NCBI RefSeq assembly: GCF_000719095.1
Contig: NZ_JOEH01000011.1
Span: 186,001-250,000 of the forward strand
Length of the DNA stretch: 64,000 bases
Direction: 5' to 3'
Source: Streptacidiphilus jeojiense
GTDB lineage: Bacteria > Actinomycetota > Actinomycetes > Streptomycetales > Streptomycetaceae
Shown: positions 34,705 to 43,004 of the stretch, piece by piece
Numbering within the stretch: the stretch's first letter is position 1
How the letters are laid out: each line of letters begins with the position of its first letter
Made by a program: the position numbers and the translations under genes
Notes under the pieces: model-generated
Told to the model about the DNA's origin: nothing
Seen by the model: only the letters and a program-made list of their open reading frames with translations
The model's database searches: none

Positions 34705-35524
34705 ACTTGCGGATCGCGATCGGCGCCATGACCACCGTCAGACCCACGCTCCAGGCCAGCGTCATGGTCAGGCCGTGGGCGACCGGGCCGCCGGCCATCA
34801 TCCCGCGGGCGGCGTCGGCCAGTCCGGACATCGGGTTGTACTTGGTGAAGTTCTCCAGCCAGCCCGGCATCGAGCCGGTCGGCGCGAAGATCGACGAGCC
34901 GAACTGCAGCGGCATCATCACCAGGAAGCCCACACCCTGCACGGACTGGGCGTTCTTCATGGTCACGCCGAGCACCAGGAAGATCCACATGATGGAGGAG
35001 CCGAACAGCGCGGTCAGTCCCACCGAGGCCAGCAGACCGCCCCAGTGGCCGTTGACGTGGAAGCCCACCAGCAGCGCGATGGCCATCACCACGGTGATGG
35101 CGACCAGCAGCCGCAGCAGCTCCACGGCGATCTTCGCGACCAGGACCGAGCCCCGGCCGATGGGCAGCGACCGGAAGCGGTCCGTGATGCCCTTGTTGAA
35201 GTCCTCGTTGAAGCCGGTGCCGACGCCCTGGGCGATGTTCATGCTCATCATCGCGATCATGCCGGGGATCACGTACTGGACGTACGCCCCGTGGCCGCCG
35301 CCGAGCGCCTGCCCGATCGAGCCGCCGAAGACGTAGACGAACAGCAGCGTGAAGATGACCGGCATCAGGACCGCGTCCATCATCGACTCGGGGTCCTGCT
35401 TGATCCACAGCAGGTTGCGGCGGATCAGCGCGCCGGTGTGGCGCAGATGGCCGCGCAGGCCGATCTTCGGGTCGGCCTCGATGGTGATGGTGGGGGCCGG
35501 GGTGGTGAGAACGGCGGCACTCAT
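34688..35524 (-). CDS. ABC-2 type permease (DrrB-like)
   Basis: A 278-residue membrane protein with six helices and the DrrB/ABC-2 pattern: a cytoplasmic start with RRNLLWIKQDPESMMDAVLM, helices TLLFVYVFGGSI, GMIAMMSMNIAQGVG, and the ABC-2 motif near NPMSGLADAARGMM. It forms the channel of a daunorubicin-type multidrug or lipid exporter together with the ATPase that overlaps it by four bases. The end overlaps the convergent SARP gene by 17 bp. Confidence 0.9.
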   Translation of the reverse strand: MSAAVLTTPAPTITIEADPKIGLRGHLRHTGALIRRNLLWIKQDPESMMDAVLMPVIFTLLFVYVFGGSIGQALGGGHGAYVQYVIPGMIAMMSMNIAQGVGTGFNEDFNKGITDRFRSLPIGRGSVLVAKIAVELLRLLVAITVVMAIALLVGFHVNGHWGGLLASVGLTALFGSSIMWIFLVLGVTMKNAQSVQGVGFLVMMPLQFGSSIFAPTGSMPGWLENFTKYNPMSGLADAARGMMAGGPVAHGLTMTLAWSVGLTVVMAPIAIRKFTQKS

Positions 35525-36543
35525 ACCGCGACCTCCTCAAGTTCGGGCCTGACGTCCTGCGGTGCGGACGCCTTCTGGCCGGTCAGGGACAGGAACACTT
35601 CGTCCAGGCTGGGCAGTTCGGTGGTGATCGAGCCGATCGTCAGGCCGCGCGCGGTGACCGCGCCGACCACGGTGGTCAGCTGCTCGTCGCTGACGATCGG
35701 CACCAGCACCTCGCCGGTCTCGGCGTCGACGGCGGCGGTGGCGGAGCCGGTCAGGCGCAGCCCGTCCAGGGCGTCGGCCAGCGGGCGCAGTTCCAGCGGG
35801 TCGGCCGGGCGGATCCGCAGGGTGCGGCCGCCGACCCTGGCCTTGAGCTCGTCGGTGCCGCCGCTGGCGACGACCCTGCCGCGGTCGATGACGGTCAGCT
35901 CGGAGGCCAACTGCTCGGCCTCCTCCATGTACTGGGTGGTGAGCAGCACCGTCACGCCGTCCCGGACCATGCCCTTGACCTCGGTCCACACCTCGTTGCG
36001 GGTGCGCGGGTCCAGGCCGGTGGTGGGCTCGTCCAGGTACAGCACGTGCGGGCGGCCGATCATCGAGGCGGCCAGGTCCAGGCGGCGGCGCATGCCGCCG
36101 GAGTAGGTGCGGGCCGGGCGGGTCGCGGCGTCGGTCAGGGAGAACCGCTCCAGCAGCGCGTCGGCGCGGGAGCGGGCCTCCTTGCTGGACAGGTCCAGCA
36201 GCCGGCCGATGAGGTAGAGGTTCTCGCGGCCGGAGAGCTTCTCGTCCACCGAGGCGTACTGGCCGGTCAGGCCGATCACCCGGCGCAGCTGCCGGGGCTG
36301 CTTCGCCACGTCGTACCCGGCCACCACGGCCCGGCCGGCGTCCGGCGTGATCAGGGTGGACAGGCAGCGCACCAGGGTGGTCTTGCCGGCGCCGTTCGGG
36401 CCGAGGACCCCGAGGACGGTGCCCTCGTGCACATCCAGGTCCACGCCGTCCAGGGCCTTGGTCGCACCGTAGTGCTTGACCAGTCCCCGCACGGACACGG
36501 CCACCGGGCGGCCGGATTCGGGGTGCTTGTCGATTCGCGTCAT
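35521..36543 (-). CDS. ABC ATPase (DrrA-like)
   Basis: A 340-residue ATPase of the daunorubicin-resistance type: Walker A LGPNGAGKTTLVR, Q-loop GLTGQYASVDE, signature YSGGMRRRLDLAASM, Walker B VLYLDEPTTGLDPRT, H-loop LLTTQYMEEAE and a C-terminal DrrA-specific domain (GLTIGSITTELPSLDEVFL). It powers the exporter with the downstream permease. It was probably acquired or kept as a self-resistance or lipid transport system; no biosynthetic genes are in view. Confidence 0.94.
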   Translation of the reverse strand: MTRIDKHPESGRPVAVSVRGLVKHYGATKALDGVDLDVHEGTVLGVLGPNGAGKTTLVRCLSTLITPDAGRAVVAGYDVAKQPRQLRRVIGLTGQYASVDEKLSGRENLYLIGRLLDLSSKEARSRADALLERFSLTDAATRPARTYSGGMRRRLDLAASMIGRPHVLYLDEPTTGLDPRTRNEVWTEVKGMVRDGVTVLLTTQYMEEAEQLASELTVIDRGRVVASGGTDELKARVGGRTLRIRPADPLELRPLADALDGLRLTGSATAAVDAETGEVLVPIVSDEQLTTVVGAVTARGLTIGSITTELPSLDEVFLSLTGQKASAPQDVRPELEEVAV

Positions 36544-36636
36544 ACCGCCAAGGTGCCGGACCCCGCCGACAGGCCGCCTACATCCCGCCGACAGCGGCCC
36601 GGCCCCGCTGACATATCGCTGACACGGCCGGTCCGG

Positions 36637-36924
36637 CTAGGGCAGCAGCGGCGCGGGCAGCAGCGGTGCCACCGGGGCGGGCTGCCGGACCGGGTGGGTG
36701 GGCGGGGTGGTCAGCGACGGGCGCGGGCGCGGGGCGCGGCGGCGGGCCGGGCGCTGGGCCCAGTCGGTCGGGCGGTGCGCCGGCGGCAGTGCCACCGGCA
36801 GCGTCAGGCAGGTCCTGGCTCCGGCCGCCATGGTGTGGGCCGGGACCGGACTGCCGCAGCCCGCCAGGGTCAGCAGCGACAGGCCCAGCGCGAGGACCGA
36901 GGCGGTGCACACGAGACGGGTCAC
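36637..36924 (-). CDS. Small proline-rich lipoprotein
   Basis: A 95-residue protein from GTG 36924. A signal sequence with a clear lipobox (LLTLAGCGS) predicts lipid attachment outside the membrane. The mature part is arginine- and proline-rich (RPARRRAPRPRPSL and a PVAPLLPAPLLP end). No family was recognised. It lies 93 bp downstream of the ABC ATPase start and on the same strand, but upstream of it in transcription, so it may head that transcript. Confidence 0.6.
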   Translation of the reverse strand: MTRLVCTASVLALGLSLLTLAGCGSPVPAHTMAAGARTCLTLPVALPPAHRPTDWAQRPARRRAPRPRPSLTTPPTHPVRQPAPVAPLLPAPLLP

Positions 36925-37042
36925 CGGCCCACCCTGCCCGTCGGTGCCGGGGAATCGCCGCAGGCACGGGCGGGTGCGGCCGAGGATCCCCCGTACGTGG
37001 CGGCTGCCCCGCACACAGGGGGTCCCCCGTACCCGGCGGCGC

Positions 37043-38797
37043 TCAGCGGGCCGGTCCCAGCGAGACCGTGTGGCCGTCGGGGCGCTGCCCGGTGCCGGGC
37101 CGGGTGGTGGCCGGCCACAGCCGGCCGGTCCGGTCCACGGTGAACAGCAGGTCGTGGTCCGGTTCCAGCGCCAGCTCCGCCGGGCGGACCTGGATGGTCT
37201 CCCCCGAGCGGTGCCGGCCGGCCAGGGCGTGGCCCGAGAGCCCGGGTGCGAACAGCGCCTCCCCGCTCATGAACGGCGCCACCACGCCCCGCCCCTCCCC
37301 CCGTTCGACCAGCCGGTAGACCTCGGGGCCGCTCTCGCTGCGCAGCAGCGTCGCGGCCAGCGCGTTGAAGTCGTCCTCGCCGGTGAGCAGCAGCACCGAG
37401 GTGATCCCCTCCAGTTCGGCCCCCTCGCCTGCGGCGGTGGCCAGCAGTTCCCCCGGCGCCAGCTCCAGCCCCGCCTCGGTGATCCGGGTGCGCTCCTCCG
37501 GCTCGCCCGCCCACATCAGCACGTCCAGGCCCAGCCCGTGCAGCGCCCGGCCCAGGTCGGTGACCCAGGGGTCGCCGCCGACCAGCAGCGGCCGTGAGCG
37601 GGTGGAGCCGGTCACGCCCAGCCGGCGCGCGACCGGGACCGCGGTCAGCCCGTAGACCAGCACCGTGGCGACGATGACCACGAAGGTGGCCGGCAGGATC
37701 CGGTCGGCGCCGCCGACGCCCTTCTGCACCAGCGTGGCCGAGAAGGTGGAGGCGGTGGAGGCCGCGACGATGCCGCGCGGCGCCATCCAGCCCAGGAAGG
37801 CGCGTTCGCCCCGGCTCTGGTCGCCGCCGAGCGTGGACAGCGCCGCCACCAGCGGACGGGCCACCAGGACCAGCACCGCCGTCAGCCCCAGCGCCGGCAG
37901 CACCACATGACGCAGCGACGCCGGGGTGACCGTCGCCGAGATGGACACGAACAGCACGCCGATGGTCAGCGACACCAGCGTCTCGAAGAACGGGCGCCGC
38001 ACCGGCAGGTCCAGCCCGGGCAGGGTGGCCATGGCCACGCCCATGACGATGGCCGCGATCAGCCCTGCGTCGTCGCGCAGCACGTTGCAGCCGGCCGCCA
38101 CCCCGATCACCACGGCCAGCTGCGCGGTGGTGCCCAGGGTCTCGCCCAGCCCGAGGTGGCGCAGCAGCAGCCACAGCACCGCCGCCCCCAGCGCCCCGCC
38201 GGCCAGCCCGACGCCGGCGCTGCCCAGGGTCTGCAGCACCGCCGCGGCCAGGGTGACCCGATGCCCGGACTCCAGCGCCGCGAACACCAGCGCGCCCAGC
38301 ACGCCGCCGACGCCGTCGATCAGCGAGCCCTCCCAGACCAGGATCCGGCGCAGCCCCTCGCCCGGGCGCACGAAGCTCAGCAGCGGTCCCACCACGGTGG
38401 GCCCGGAGACGATCAGGATCACCCCGAGCATGGCGGCGGCCTTGGCCGAGATGTCCAGCAGCGGGGCCGCCACCACGGCGGCGATCGGCCAGGTCAGCAG
38501 GGTGCCGATCCAGATCAGCCGGACCACGGTGCGCCGGGCGCCGCCGGTCAGCCGGCGTACGTCCAGTTCCAGGCCGGCGTCGTAGAGGATGACCGCCACC
38601 GCCAGCGAGACCAGCGGCGAGAACGCGGTGCCGACCAGCAGGTCCGGGTGCACGTCGTCGGTCAGCGCGCCGGCGACGAACCCGGCCGGCAGCAGCAGGA
38701 TGATCCCCGGCAGCCGCAGCCGTGCCGCGAGCACCTGCGAACCGACGGCCAGGACGGCGATGAGCCCGACCCCCGTGAAGACCTGATCGGACGTCAT
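37043..38797 (-). CDS. CPA1-type cation/proton antiporter
   Basis: A 584-residue protein from ATG 38797. About 12-13 membrane helices fill the first 420 residues, with antiporter features PGIILLLPAGFVAG, LAVAVILYDAGLELD, GPTVVGPLLSF and the acidic ion-site segment WEGSLIDGVGGVLGA. The last 150 residues are cytoplasmic with a Rossmann-like nucleotide-binding character (LLVGGDPWVTDLGRALHGLG). It should exchange Na+ or K+ for protons. It stands alone and is divergent from the Clp-N regulator. Confidence 0.9.
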   Translation of the reverse strand: MTSDQVFTGVGLIAVLAVGSQVLAARLRLPGIILLLPAGFVAGALTDDVHPDLLVGTAFSPLVSLAVAVILYDAGLELDVRRLTGGARRTVVRLIWIGTLLTWPIAAVVAAPLLDISAKAAAMLGVILIVSGPTVVGPLLSFVRPGEGLRRILVWEGSLIDGVGGVLGALVFAALESGHRVTLAAAVLQTLGSAGVGLAGGALGAAVLWLLLRHLGLGETLGTTAQLAVVIGVAAGCNVLRDDAGLIAAIVMGVAMATLPGLDLPVRRPFFETLVSLTIGVLFVSISATVTPASLRHVVLPALGLTAVLVLVARPLVAALSTLGGDQSRGERAFLGWMAPRGIVAASTASTFSATLVQKGVGGADRILPATFVVIVATVLVYGLTAVPVARRLGVTGSTRSRPLLVGGDPWVTDLGRALHGLGLDVLMWAGEPEERTRITEAGLELAPGELLATAAGEGAELEGITSVLLLTGEDDFNALAATLLRSESGPEVYRLVERGEGRGVVAPFMSGEALFAPGLSGHALAGRHRSGETIQVRPAELALEPDHDLLFTVDRTGRLWPATTRPGTGQRPDGHTVSLGPAR

Positions 38798-38878
38798 GTC
38801 CCCAGCTTGGTGCGGTGAAGATCGCTGCGCCGCGCCGAACAGCCATCGGGGTGAACCCCCGAGTGACCGAGCAGCCGA

Positions 38879-38928
38879 GTGACAACCACGGGTTGACAGT
38901 CCTCGCACTGTCAACCTACGGTTGTCAC
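38879..38928 (+). promoter_or_regulatory. Nested palindromic operator and leaderless promoter of the Clp-N gene
   Basis: Two perfect inverted repeats are nested: outer GTGACAACC (38879-38887) with GGTTGTCAC (38920-38928), and inner GGTTGACAGT (38891-38900) with ACTGTCAACC (38907-38916). All four arms share a GGTTG-CA half-site. A consensus promoter lies inside: TTGACA (38893-38898), 18 bp, TACGGT (38917-38922). The predicted transcription start is at or next to the ATG at 38929, so the mRNA should be leaderless and the operator covers the promoter. Confidence 0.75.
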
Positions 38929-39657
38929 ATGACGGAACCCGTGGGAATGACGAACCAGGTCCGGCTGGACGACCTGATCCAGGCCATCAGGAAGGTCCAC
39001 CCGGACGTACTCGACCAGCTCTCCGACGCGGTCATCGCCGCCGACCACCTCGGCGAGGTCGCCGACCACCTCATCGGCCATTTCGTGGACCAGGCCCGGC
39101 GCTCCGGAGCCTCCTGGACCGACATCGGCCGCAGCATGGGCGTCACCCGGCAGGCAGCCCAGAAGCGCTTCGTCCCCAAGGCCTCGGACGCCGCCGACCT
39201 GGACCCCAGCCAGGGCTTCAGCCGCTACACCACCCGGGCCAGGAACGTGGTGATGGCCTCCCAGAACGAGGCCCGCGCGGCCGGCAACGACACCATCGGC
39301 ACCGGCCACCTGGTGCTGGGGCTGCTGAGCGAACCGGAGGCACTGGCCGCCAAGGCCGTACTGGCCCAGGGCGTGACGCTGGAGGCGCTCCGCGAGGCCG
39401 CGACGGCCTCGCTGCCGGCGCCCGGCGGGCCGGTGCCCGACCTCATCCCCTACGACGCCCAGGGGAAGAAGGCCCTGGAACTGACCTTCCGCCAGGCCCT
39501 GCGCCTGGGCCACAACTACATCGGCACCGAGCACATCCTGCTGGCCCTGCTGGACCAGGAGGACGGCAACGGGGTGCTCAGCGGCCTGGGCATCGACCGC
39601 GCCGCCGTCGAGGCCTCCGTCGCCGAGGCACTGGCCGGCTACCCGGCGGCCCCCTGA
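38929..39657 (+). CDS. Regulator with HTH and Clp-N repeats
   Basis: A 242-residue protein. The first 85 residues contain a helix-turn-helix (ASWTDIGRSMGVTRQAAQKR). The rest holds two Clp N-terminal repeats as found in ClpA/ClpC (DTIGTGHLVLGLLSEPEALA and YIGTEHILLALLDQEDGNGV), without any AAA+ domain. It probably senses ClpC clients or adaptors and represses its own gene through the operator that abuts the start codon. The ATG at 38929 follows directly from the predicted promoter; ATG 38947 is an alternative. Confidence 0.88.
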   Translation: MTEPVGMTNQVRLDDLIQAIRKVHPDVLDQLSDAVIAADHLGEVADHLIGHFVDQARRSGASWTDIGRSMGVTRQAAQKRFVPKASDAADLDPSQGFSRYTTRARNVVMASQNEARAAGNDTIGTGHLVLGLLSEPEALAAKAVLAQGVTLEALREAATASLPAPGGPVPDLIPYDAQGKKALELTFRQALRLGHNYIGTEHILLALLDQEDGNGVLSGLGIDRAAVEASVAEALAGYPAAP

Positions 39658-39690
39658 AGCCGGTCGCTCCCGAAGTACCGGCGCGCCGGC

Positions 39691-40515
39691 TCAGCCCGAG
39701 GAGGCGTCGAAGCGCAGCTTGGAGGTGATCCGGTAGCGGTCGCCGCGGTAGACCGCGTGGGCGAACTCGACGATGCGTCCGGTGGTGTCCCGGGTGGTCC
39801 GCTCCACCTGCAGGATCGGGGCGTAGACCGGGACGTCGAGCAGCTCGGCCTGCTCCGGGTTGGTGACCGCGGGTTCCAGGGTCTGCACCGCGTCGGCGAC
39901 GACCACGTCGAAGCGCTCGCGCAGCAGCCGGTAGAAGTTGCCGCTCTCCATGTCCTCGGGTGCCAACCCGGGGACGATGGCGGCCGGCAGCTCCAACTGC
40001 TCGATGGACATCGGCTCGTCGTCCACGTCGCGCACCCGGGTGATCCGCAGCACCGGCTCGTCCGGGCCGATGCCCAGCCGGGCAGCGCGCGGCGGTCCGG
40101 CCGGGGCGACGGTGAAGCGGATCACCCGGCTGGTCCAGTCGCCCTCGGCGGGCGGCACCGCCAGTGCGTTGGTGGTGGTGCCGGACATCTCCTGGGTGAC
40201 CTTGTGCGGGCTGGTGAAGGTGCCCTTGCCCTGCTGGCGCACCAGCAGCCCGCTGCGGGTCAGCTCCTCGACGGCGGCCCTGACGGTGGGCCGGGACACC
40301 CCGAGCTGGGTGGCCAGATCGCGCTCGGCGGCCAGGCTGGTGCCCGGCCCGGAGCGCTCGATGACGTCGAGCAGGTGCCGGCGGACCCGGTCGCGCTTGG
40401 CGGTGGGCAGCTTCCGGGCCGGATGGGCCGCCGAGGCCGCTGCGGCCGATGGGGCCGCCGGGGCGGCGACGGCGCTGTCGATGCCGCTGTCAGTGCTGCT
40501 GTCGGTACTGGTCAC
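39691..40515 (-). CDS. GntR/HutC-family regulator (DasR-like)
   Basis: A 274-residue regulator from GTG 40515, coupled to the GH20 gene (GTGA). After an alanine-rich N terminus it has a GntR winged helix (about 35-105: LAAERDLATQLGVSRPTVRA and LVRQQGKGTFTSP) and a UTRA effector domain (PVLRITRVRDVDDEPMSIEQ to EFAHAVYRGDRYRITSKLRF). DasR, the family's best-known member, binds phosphorylated amino sugars. Its place at the end of the sugar operon suggests it is the local repressor acting at the TGACCA-N-TGGTCA sites. Confidence 0.9.
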   Translation of the reverse strand: MTSTDSSTDSGIDSAVAAPAAPSAAAASAAHPARKLPTAKRDRVRRHLLDVIERSGPGTSLAAERDLATQLGVSRPTVRAAVEELTRSGLLVRQQGKGTFTSPHKVTQEMSGTTTNALAVPPAEGDWTSRVIRFTVAPAGPPRAARLGIGPDEPVLRITRVRDVDDEPMSIEQLELPAAIVPGLAPEDMESGNFYRLLRERFDVVVADAVQTLEPAVTNPEQAELLDVPVYAPILQVERTTRDTTGRIVEFAHAVYRGDRYRITSKLRFDASSG

Positions 40516-42104
40516 GCCTCTATCGTCCCAATCATTCGGGGAGTGTGCGTACCGCCCGCCGAGAGCAGCGCGGCGACCCTGCGCCGGTGCGTCGCGGCCC
40601 GCTCCAGCAGCGACTCGCGGTCGTGCGGTCCGGGCCGCCAGGCGATCTCGGCGATCCCGCACAGCCGCGGGTAGAGCAGGTAGCGGGCGTGCGCCGGGGT
40701 GGCCACGTACTCGGTCCACAGCGAGCCCTGCACCCCCAGCACACCGGGGAGTTCGTCCTGCGCCGGATCGGCGACGGGCAGCCCGCCCGGCTGCAGGTCC
40801 GCGGCCAGCGGGTCGAAGCGCAGCACGTCGTCGAGGCCGACGATCTCGCCGGGCTGGCCGTGCGGCTCGTGCGGATGGTCCCGCTGCGGGTAGTCGAGGT
40901 AGGTGGAGCGGTGCGGCCCCATCACCACCTGGTGGCCGCGGCCGACCGCGAGCACCCCGTGCACCGGGTCGCGCCAGGCGCCGAGCACCATCCCGGCCGG
41001 GGGTTCGCCGGCGGCGTGGCCGGTCTCGTCCCAGCACACGGTGCGCCGGCCGTGTCCGGCCAGGTGCTCCTGCATCCGGCCCAGGAACCAGCCGCGGAGC
41101 TGGGCCGGATGGGCCAGGCCCAGTTCGCGGGCGCGCTCGCGGGCCGCCTCGCTCTGCTCCCACTGGACGGTGGGGCACTCCTCGCCGCCGATGTGGACGT
41201 GCCGGGACGGGAAGACCTGCACCACGGTGTCCAGGATCTGCCGGCAGAACGCCAGGGTCTTGTCGTCCACCGACAGGATGTCCTCGCTGATGCCGCGCTG
41301 GGTCCACACCGGCAGCCGGCGCTCGGGGTGGTTGCCGTACTCGGGGTAGGCGGCCAGCGCGGCGCGCACGTGTCCGGGCATCTCGATCTCGGGGACCACG
41401 GTGATCCCGCGCCGGGCCGCGAAGGCCACCAGCTGCTGCAGTTCGGCGCGGGTGTAGTAGCCGCCGTGCGGGGTGTTGTCGGCCAGCCCCGATCCGGGCG
41501 GGCCGACCTGGGTCTCGGTGCGCCAGGCGCCGACCTCGGTGAGCCGGGGCAGGCCGTCGACCTCGAAGCGCCAGCCCTGGTCGTCGGTGAGGTGCAGCTG
41601 CAGCACGTTGAACTTCAGCAGGGCCAGCTCGTCGACCAGTTCCAGCAGGTAGGACAGCGGGAAGAAGTGCCGGACCACGTCGAGCATGAAACCGCGCCAG
41701 GGCAGCCGCGGGCTGTCCCTGATGGTCAGGCAGGGCCAGTGGCCGTCCGCGCCGAGGGGCCGTTCCGGGTCCAGGGCCTCGGGGGGCAGCAGCTGACGCA
41801 GCGTCTGGATCCCGGAGAGCAGCCCGGCTTCGGCCGGTGCGGCGAGCGTGGCGCCGTCGGGGCGGATGTCCAGCAGGTAGCCCTGCGGGCCGAGTGCGGA
41901 CTGCTCCGCGGTGGCCGGGTGGTCCGGGACCAGTTCCAGCCGGAGCCGCGGTCCCGGCCCGGTCGGTGCGTCCGGCAGGCCCAGGTACTCGGCCAGCAGC
42001 CCGGCGGCCTGCTCGGCGCCCGGGCCTGCGGACAGGTGGAGGTCGGGGCCGACGGGGAGGGTGCCCGGACGGGGGGTGAGCTCGCGGGGGCGGGGGATGA
42101 TCAC
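40512..42104 (-). CDS. GH20 beta-N-acetylhexosaminidase
   Basis: A 530-residue cytoplasmic-looking enzyme (no signal peptide). The N-terminal GH20b domain is followed by the TIM barrel: RGFMLDVVRHFFPLSYLLEL, LHLTDDQGWRFEVDGLP, GITVVPEIEMPGHVRA, and the catalytic region HVHIGGEECP. The classical dyad is D-E; here it is E308-E309, an unusual substitution at the residue that positions the substrate acetamido group. It should release N-acetylglucosamine or a related hexosamine from imported oligosaccharides. Position matches dasD in the das cluster of S. coelicolor. Confidence 0.9.
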   Translation of the reverse strand: MIIPRPRELTPRPGTLPVGPDLHLSAGPGAEQAAGLLAEYLGLPDAPTGPGPRLRLELVPDHPATAEQSALGPQGYLLDIRPDGATLAAPAEAGLLSGIQTLRQLLPPEALDPERPLGADGHWPCLTIRDSPRLPWRGFMLDVVRHFFPLSYLLELVDELALLKFNVLQLHLTDDQGWRFEVDGLPRLTEVGAWRTETQVGPPGSGLADNTPHGGYYTRAELQQLVAFAARRGITVVPEIEMPGHVRAALAAYPEYGNHPERRLPVWTQRGISEDILSVDDKTLAFCRQILDTVVQVFPSRHVHIGGEECPTVQWEQSEAARERARELGLAHPAQLRGWFLGRMQEHLAGHGRRTVCWDETGHAAGEPPAGMVLGAWRDPVHGVLAVGRGHQVVMGPHRSTYLDYPQRDHPHEPHGQPGEIVGLDDVLRFDPLAADLQPGGLPVADPAQDELPGVLGVQGSLWTEYVATPAHARYLLYPRLCGIAEIAWRPGPHDRESLLERAATHRRRVAALLSAGGTHTPRMIGTIEA

Positions 42105-42164
42105 GGTGGCCCTTCATGATGCCGGACGTGCGGATGAGCGGGTGGGAGAGCGGCGGGGTGGGGG

Positions 42165-43004
42165 TCAGTCCTTGACGGCTCCTGCGGTCATGCCGGCCAC
42201 CAGCCGGCGCTGGATGAGCATGAAGAACACCACCACCGGCAGGGCGAACAGGGTGGAGGCGGCGATCAGGCCGCCGTAGTCGGTGCCGGCGCTGGTGCTG
42301 AAGGAGACCAGCCACACCGGCAGGGTGTAGTGGCTCTGGTCCTTCATCAGCACATAGGCGAACAGGTAGTCGTTCCAGGCGGTGATGAAGGCGAAGACGC
42401 TGGTGGCGATCACGCCGGGCAGCACCAGCGGCAGCAGGATCGTGCGGATGATCCGCATCCGGCTGGCGCCGTCGACCATCGCCGCCTCCTCCAGCTCGAC
42501 CGGGATGCCCTGCAGGAAGCCGCGCAGCACCCAGATGGTGAACGGCAGCACCAGCGCCAGGTAGGTGAGGGTCAGTCCGAACAGGCTGTTGAGCATGTGG
42601 GCGCTCTTCAGGCTGAGGAAGATCGGGATCAGCAGCGCCGGGGTCGGCACCATCTGCACGATCAGCACCCCGACCAGGAAGCTGCGCCGGCCGAAGAAAC
42701 GGAACCGAGTCAGCGCGCTGGCCGCCAGGAACGCCACCACGATGGCCAGCAGCACCACCGAGCAGGTGACCACGGCGCTGTTGGCCAGGTCGGTCAGGAA
42801 GCCCGACTTGTGCACCGCGTCGTCGAAGTTGGACAGGCTGAAGGGGAAGGGCAGGAAGCCCGGGGTGGGCTTGAGGATGTCGCCGTAGGGCTTGAAGGCG
42901 GTGTTGACCATCCAGTAGACCGGGAAGATCCACACAGCGCAGAACAGCACGGCTGCGGTGTTCAGCCCGATCCGGCGGGCCCGTACCGCGGCGGGGAGGC
43001 TCAC
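42165..43004 (-). CDS. Sugar ABC transporter permease (MalG/DasC type)
   Basis: A 279-residue permease from GTG 43004, overlapping the preceding permease by four bases. Six membrane helices are visible, with the conserved EAA loop (EEAAMVDGASRMRIIRTILL-PLVLPG) that contacts the ATPase. With its partner permease and lipoprotein it imports a carbohydrate, probably an N-acetylglucosamine oligomer given the GH20 gene 60 bp downstream. No ATPase gene is in the operon, so the shared MsiK-type ATPase elsewhere would be needed. Confidence 0.93.
   Translation of the reverse strand: MSLPAAVRARRIGLNTAAVLFCAVWIFPVYWMVNTAFKPYGDILKPTPGFLPFPFSLSNFDDAVHKSGFLTDLANSAVVTCSVVLLAIVVAFLAASALTRFRFFGRRSFLVGVLIVQMVPTPALLIPIFLSLKSAHMLNSLFGLTLTYLALVLPFTIWVLRGFLQGIPVELEEAAMVDGASRMRIIRTILLPLVLPGVIATSVFAFITAWNDYLFAYVLMKDQSHYTLPVWLVSFSTSAGTDYGGLIAASTLFALPVVVFFMLIQRRLVAGMTAGAVKD

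Noticed and set aside
28662..35336. Single plus-strand open frame of over 2200 codons
   Set aside because: It runs antisense to the lectin-hydrolase and in another frame over the SARP gene; the sequence is Arg/Gly/Pro repeats caused by GC bias, with no domains. Same reasoning removes the long frames at 39691-42933 and 48028-51066 outside their true genes.
39658..39690. CCGGCGCGCCGG palindrome between the Clp-N and GntR ends as a terminator
   Set aside because: Self-palindromic GC run without a loop; too common in this composition to claim.
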